Of a stretch of DNA of 25,140 bases, positions 20,844 to 25,140 are shown in pieces. This DNA is from Phlegmacium glaucopus (lineage: Eukaryota; Basidiomycota; Agaricomycetes; Agaricales; Cortinariaceae): contig MU130546.1 in NCBI GenBank assembly GCA_015039465.1, positions 239,341-264,480 on the forward strand, written 5' to 3'. A program made the position numbers and the translations under genes. Below the pieces are notes generated by a model. That model had not been told where the DNA came from and made no database searches. It worked only from the letters and a program-made list of their open reading frames with translations. Positions within the stretch are counted from its first letter, which is position 1. Every line of letters begins with the position of its first letter.

Positions 20844-22634
20844 TTATTAAATAAGTGACAAGGGGGTTATGCCCTTGTTAAAATCCTAACCCAGTGGATG
20901 ATGATGGTATAGATCAGAGATATGGAAGAAATGGTAAGAGCAGGCGCGTGGGTGGGGAGTCATCCTTGATGGACACGCAGTCAATGAATTGATGAACAGC
21001 CCAGATACGTCAAATCGTTACAAGCAGCTTGGCTTTCCTAGAACGGCCAAGAACTCGAGTTTTTTTTTCTAAGTTTAGTTTGGGGGTGTGGTTTTTTTTT
21101 TTCGGGGCTGTGCCTGTCAAGGGTTATCGAGATAAAGGGGGGTTTTCATGTTGCCGTTATCGTATCGTTGTGTGTTAGTCCAAGAAAGACAATTCTGATA
21201 TTGTACATTGGGCTTATCGAGGGAGATGTAGAAGTAACGCACAAATTCACTGATGGCCGACCTCCTGACTGCGCGGAATCTTGCATCCGTCCATAAATAT
21301 CCACCAAACTTGAAACCTTACAAAATTTGACTTTGACTAAACACGTTTCATGGATAGGTGTGCGATTTTCCGGAGTTTTCGGTAGTCCGAACCTTTTTGT
21401 AAGGTCATAAGAGTTTCTACAGATCTCACGGTGGTGAGATGCTTTGTCCAGAGTTCAACGTCAGCTTCAAAGCTTAAGTATGTGATTTACACCTGCGAAG
21501 TACTACTCATGTAGAAAGTTTTATATTAATGACTGTATGAGGTACATGAGTTCGGTCATTACTGAGTGACTACTGGGCACTTCATAAGCAGGAACACATT
21601 GTGATAGCACCGCCGTAAGGTTATATAACTCTTGAAGTCTAGCGTAGCCTTGTGGTAGCGACTCTGCGTTCAAGACGGCCAATTGACAGGCGTAACAGCA
21701 GCACCTTGGCTTCCTTGAGTATATGTAATGTAGCCTTGGCCGTTGAACTGTACGGGCCGCACGGAAAATGCGAAAGGCCTACATATTTGTCTTGTGTCAG
21801 AGATTCTGAAGCTGCCATTACAGCCGGCACGCCGTTATAAAATAGGTTATAATTATATAGGAGTCCCCTTTTCAAATAATAATTAGGCTCAGAGGAAGGA
21901 ATATGGTAGTCATATAAAAAAATAAACCAAGGCATGCTTGTCGATCATAAATGTATTTTCTTATTATTTCGACTTCGTTATATTCCGTTAAATTGCGCAG
22001 TGAACTGACCTGTTCCGACAGGAGACCGGGTCAGTATAATAATAATATTACCCCCCCAATTACCGCAAATTTTCACGAGTCGAAGCAATGGATTTAGATG
22101 GGTACCGAAGTTACATTTCGGTCAGTGACGGTAGTAAGCTTCTCACCCCAATCACAAAATGAGTCATGGAAGAAAACTGACAATAGGGAGATAGTAGATC
22201 ACATTTACGCTAAAATCCCTCAGAAATAAGAACTTTATCAAAGCTTAGGCTGTGATGATGTTAAAATGAGCTGGTCTTCAAAGCTCACTTGGGATAGCAG
22301 TAAACCTGAAAATTGCTGTAGAGCCCGTCAGCCAGTGGCAGTGGGGCATGGTACTGGTTCCTTAATAGCCGCGGCACCCTGACTTCATTTCCTGTGGATA
22401 CAACCTTTTCCTTCTTTTGTTCTTCATTCACTTGTGGGCCACTCTTACCTTGTACTAAAGTTGAAGTTGTAGTTATATTATTATTATCATTATTTAAATA
22501 TTATGCAATTACATTAGTTGCTCGGTGTCATTGTATCGCATGGGTACCCATTATTTTCCATCTGCAAAAGATGATCCCATGTGGAGGATTAGCGCTATAT
22601 TATCACCGATCGTTCACGTCACTGCGCATTGTAT
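20844..22634. other. Gene-poor region
   Basis: About 20844-21600 is presumably the promoter of the G-alpha gene and its upstream DNA. I see no convincing gene apart from the short coding-like piece near 21670-21838. Poly-T runs at 21061 and 21093, a (TAA)n patch at 22037, and AT-rich stretches around 21840 and 22470 are the only notable sequence. No tRNA or rRNA was recognised. Confidence 0.5.
21670..21838 (-). pseudogene. Possible gene fragment of about 55 codons
   Basis: One minus-strand frame reads CNGSFRISDTRQICRPFAF, then PVQFNGQGYITYTQGSQGAA and VTPVNW before a TGA at 21672-21670. This glycine-, threonine- and aromatic-rich pattern resembles a secreted or carbohydrate-binding beta-sheet protein more than random DNA. 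There is no ATG, no neighbouring exon I can join, and no family I can name. A second minus frame across the same stretch is also open, which weakens the case. Confidence 0.25.
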
Positions 22635-24371
22635 TCATACTACGACCTTTTCCGACTCGAATAGGTTCGACTCGGACAACTGGCTCAACCTTTTGATTTC
22701 TTTAAAATTATCCTCTTGGTCAAACTCGACATCCTCGGCAGCGGATGTTCGAATAAGACCGCCATCTACGGCGACAAGAAACCTATCGTCAACGGACCCA
22801 GATGCGATGTGCCTCTTGACGACGTCGACAGGAATATCACTAACATCCTCAACAACTTCGGAAAACGCTGGCTTCCCTATATATCGTCCCTTCAACTCAT
22901 TGGATGCGGACGAATCACGAGAGCTCTTTGAAAAGGGCGGGTGTTTGTCTCCCATATGGAGGACAAATATTGAATTCTAAGGAGCCCATTTCGTCAGGAG
23001 ACTAGGTTTGTCTTGTGGAGATTTAGAAAGGTGGATAGAGCTTCTGGGGAGGTAATGCTTGCATGCGAGGTTGGATGATCCAACACGACATAGCTCAAAA
23101 GCCTACGTCAATCAATAACATTAGGGTTTAAAATAGGAATGAAGAGATTTCTCGACTTGCCTTGTAGACGAGAACCTTGTTGCTTATCTGGGCGGCTAAA
23201 TTCATCGAGTGGCAGAATCTGGGGTGGGTAGTTCTCGGGATTGGTTGATAATGTTGTCCAAATTTTTGACATGATGATCATTGAGATCTTCAATATTTGG
23301 AAGTTGGTCGCGAATTTGGGTGTCCTTGACGTCTGTTCCGGCGATGATGGTTACGATGAGCAATGAGACAGGGATAATGGTATCACGGACCAAATATCTT
23401 CATGGAGTTGTTTCTCTGTTTCTACATGGTTCTCATCGGAGAGTTGCATGAGAGGTTCAAGATCTTCAATGATAATTTACATTTTTTCGGTGTTCTATTC
23501 TGTATGCAAGAATCATGAGGAAGAAGTAGGGAGGCTAGGAACGCAAGATACCTTGCCAGGCATCAAGTTACATTCCATAATCTTAGTTCTTCAGTCATTT
23601 GATTTCGGCATTCGCAGGTTGAATAGGAGTCTTTTCGTAATATGCTATTGATAATGCTGCAAGGCATCAGTTTACACCTTCAATAAATCAGGAGAGAGAA
23701 GGCAAACAGACCTTCAAGTCTCTCAACAGTGGCAAAATCGTTGTTGCATATCGGATATCCGTTTATGATGTTCTTGACCCGTTTCTTGTGTCGTGTCTCC
23801 CAACCTGACATCCAAAAAAATTATGTGGTGGAATAACGATCGGTATAGGAAACTCCATACCATAAGAGCCTGCCCGAGTCGTTCATTTTTTTTCTCGCAC
23901 CAGACAATTTCTCCTTAAGTTCTTTCAACTCTGCTCCATCTATCGCCGCCCTCTCCCGCAACTTCCTTATCTAACACGACAACCTCCAGTTGTTATGCAT
24001 CAACAAGGCGATTTTCAGGGAGTTATGATTGCTGCTATTTGCACCAGTAAGTTCGTCCTGGAGTTTTCTGGGTTTTGGCTTAGAAAGGAAAATTGCAATT
24101 CAGCGCGACGTTCGTTGGGGTCTCGCATGAGTTTCGCGTACTAGGCGTCCTCAGTCAAAGGATCAAATATTTATTAATTTACGTACCACTGGGAGAGGTG
24201 AAGGACCCTCAGAGGGAGGTTCGCACTCGGAGGTGGAGAAGCCTGTCGAGGAGGCAAACTCAGGGGTGACGGGGCTCGCCCGATGCCAATGCATTCGATG
24301 GTGTTTTGATTGGTGATTCCTTGCACGGGATATTGGAGATGAGGGGAAAGAAGAAGACTGACGAACAACAT
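22635..24371 (-). pseudogene. Unrecognised coiled-coil gene, exons unresolved, probably decayed
   Basis: Coding-like pieces occur in order on the minus strand. They are a Pro/Ser/Glu-rich start (ATG at 24299 or 24371, near SECEPPSEGPSPLP), RDPNERRAELQ (about 24125-24090), KLQDELTGANSSNH (about 24070-24025), KLRERAAIDGAELKELKEKL with SGARKKMNDSGRLLWYG (about 23970-23870) and GWETRHKKRVKNIINGYP with ICNNDFATVERLE (about 23805-23715). After these come EDLEPLMQLSDENHVETEKQ (about 23465-23400), RDQLPNIEDLNDHHVKNLDN (about 23320-23250) and an intact 106-codon frame 22955-22635 ending FDQEDNFKEIKRLSQL. Charged heptad-like stretches suggest coiled coils. At least one frame change (near 23400) and missing splice sites prevent a single model. 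I cannot name the family. Confidence 0.4.
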
Positions 24372-25140
24372 TGTAGCAAGTGTGCAGGCGGTGATAGACT
24401 GTGGATATGCATTTAAAGTTAGGGAGCTCTACGACAGCGCGTAAAGTCTACTTGTAGCTTGGTCAGTGATCGTGGTATTAATAATTATCTAAGAAGAATG
24501 CGACGATGTGCCTGGGAAGATGGGGGTGTGGGATGATGATCATGATGATCTCTATAAACAATGCGACAAATGCCTGCGAAGTTCGGGGGTATCATTGATG
24601 ATCAGATTTATTTCTAAGCATTATATAAGCATTTCTAAGCATTTGTAATAATTTTATATTGGTCAGCTGCTCCCACACGTCGTCCCATTATACTGTTAGC
24701 CCAGTGTCACGAACGTCACATATCGTGACATAACCGTGACATCACAGTAACTTGCCTTTCAAACCTGGGTTGTTGGTCAATTCTGCCAGTAACCTGCTCA
24801 TTTTCTGTGTTCAATTGTGCCTTTGTCTGTCTTAGAGATAAGTAGAAGGTTAGAATACAAGGGTGAGTGTAATTCACACATATAATAAAAGTGAAAAAGG
24901 ATATAGAAGAGTAGGGTACAAGGATAAAGAAGTAGAAATTTAATTGACACATCTATCTATTTACATGGGTGTTTTTATGTTTTGTTTTTTATGTGGGACC
25001 CAATTACTACTAACTTTTTTCTTAATGTCGTCTAGGGTTTTCTGTCCGATATCGACAAGTTTTTACGCTTTAATTTTGTGTCTTTTTCTGTTATATAATA
25101 TCTATCATTCCTCCAACCGTCTATCCTCTATTTTTCGCTT
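24372..25140. other. Right edge: short repeats, no gene
   Basis: Two imperfect copies of an about 60-bp block start at about 24497 (AATGCGACGATGTGCCTGGGAAG) and 24560 (AATGCGACAAATGCCTGCGAAG). TTTCTAAGCATT-like units recur at 24612-24648. GTCAC/GTGAC dyads lie at 24706-24740. The rest is T-rich. The short frame at 24952-24716 shows no motif. Confidence 0.5.
24706..24740. repeat. GTCAC-GTCAC-GTGAC-GTGAC dyad cluster
   Basis: GTCAC occurs at 24706 and 24715, and its complement GTGAC at 24725 and 24736, forming nested inverted pairs around 24722. It may be a bZIP-type binding cluster or part of a transposon end. A related pair, GTGACAAAATC twice, lies at 2621-2642. Confidence 0.6.

Noticed and set aside
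21640..21730. tRNA-like stretch (TAGCCTTGTGGTAGCGACTCTGCG resembling a box A)
   Set aside because: There is no box B or foldable cloverleaf downstream.

Overview
This is nuclear DNA of a filamentous basidiomycete, most likely an agaricomycete mushroom. The signs are dense short introns of about 50-60 bp, a tandem pair of DUF6535 membrane-protein genes, an agaricomycete-style divergent G-protein alpha subunit with microexons, an F-box/LRR-like protein, and a KDZ-transposon-associated cysteine-cluster (CxC5/CxC6-type) protein. I rebuilt every gene model by hand from reading frame, GT-AG (or GC-AG) splice sites and remembered family motifs. No search was run.

Layout. 1-194: CAGGCC-rich repeats forming a long inverted repeat. 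About 195-1865: the most unusual stretch. It has no usable gene on either real strand, but when its bases are read in reverse order WITHOUT complementing, it encodes an almost complete CxC5/CxC6-type protein, including a clean GT-AG intron and the flanking CAGGCC repeats. Known biology cannot produce that, so I read it as a segment reversed but not complemented during assembly or data handling (or deliberately). 1866-3830: no recognisable gene. 3864-7286 (+): cytosolic Xaa-Pro aminopeptidase with a long low-complexity N-terminal extension. 7287-8400: shared 3' region. 8401-10900 (-): NOG1, the 60S ribosome-assembly GTPase. 11412-13489 and 14235-16347 (+): two DUF6535 genes, copies of one tandem duplication of about 2.8 kb whose left edge lies inside the NOG1 5' end. 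A decayed antisense NOG1 exon-1 relic therefore sits in front of the second copy. 16899-18247 (+): F-box protein. 18427-20843 (-): 16-exon G-alpha protein, tail to tail with the F-box gene. About 20844-22634: mostly empty, with one possible gene fragment. About 22635-24371 (-): pieces of an unrecognised coiled-coil gene, probably decayed. 24372-25140: repeats and T-rich DNA.

The genes do not form one pathway. NOG1 and the aminopeptidase are housekeeping genes. The DUF6535 pair, the divergent G-alpha, the F-box gene and the transposon-related segment are the kind of expanded, fast-moving accessory genes typical of mushroom genomes. The main results are the reversed-not-complemented segment, the duplication that captured part of NOG1, and the G-alpha gene with a 9-nt exon, two GC-AG introns and an alanine in place of the catalytic switch II glutamine.
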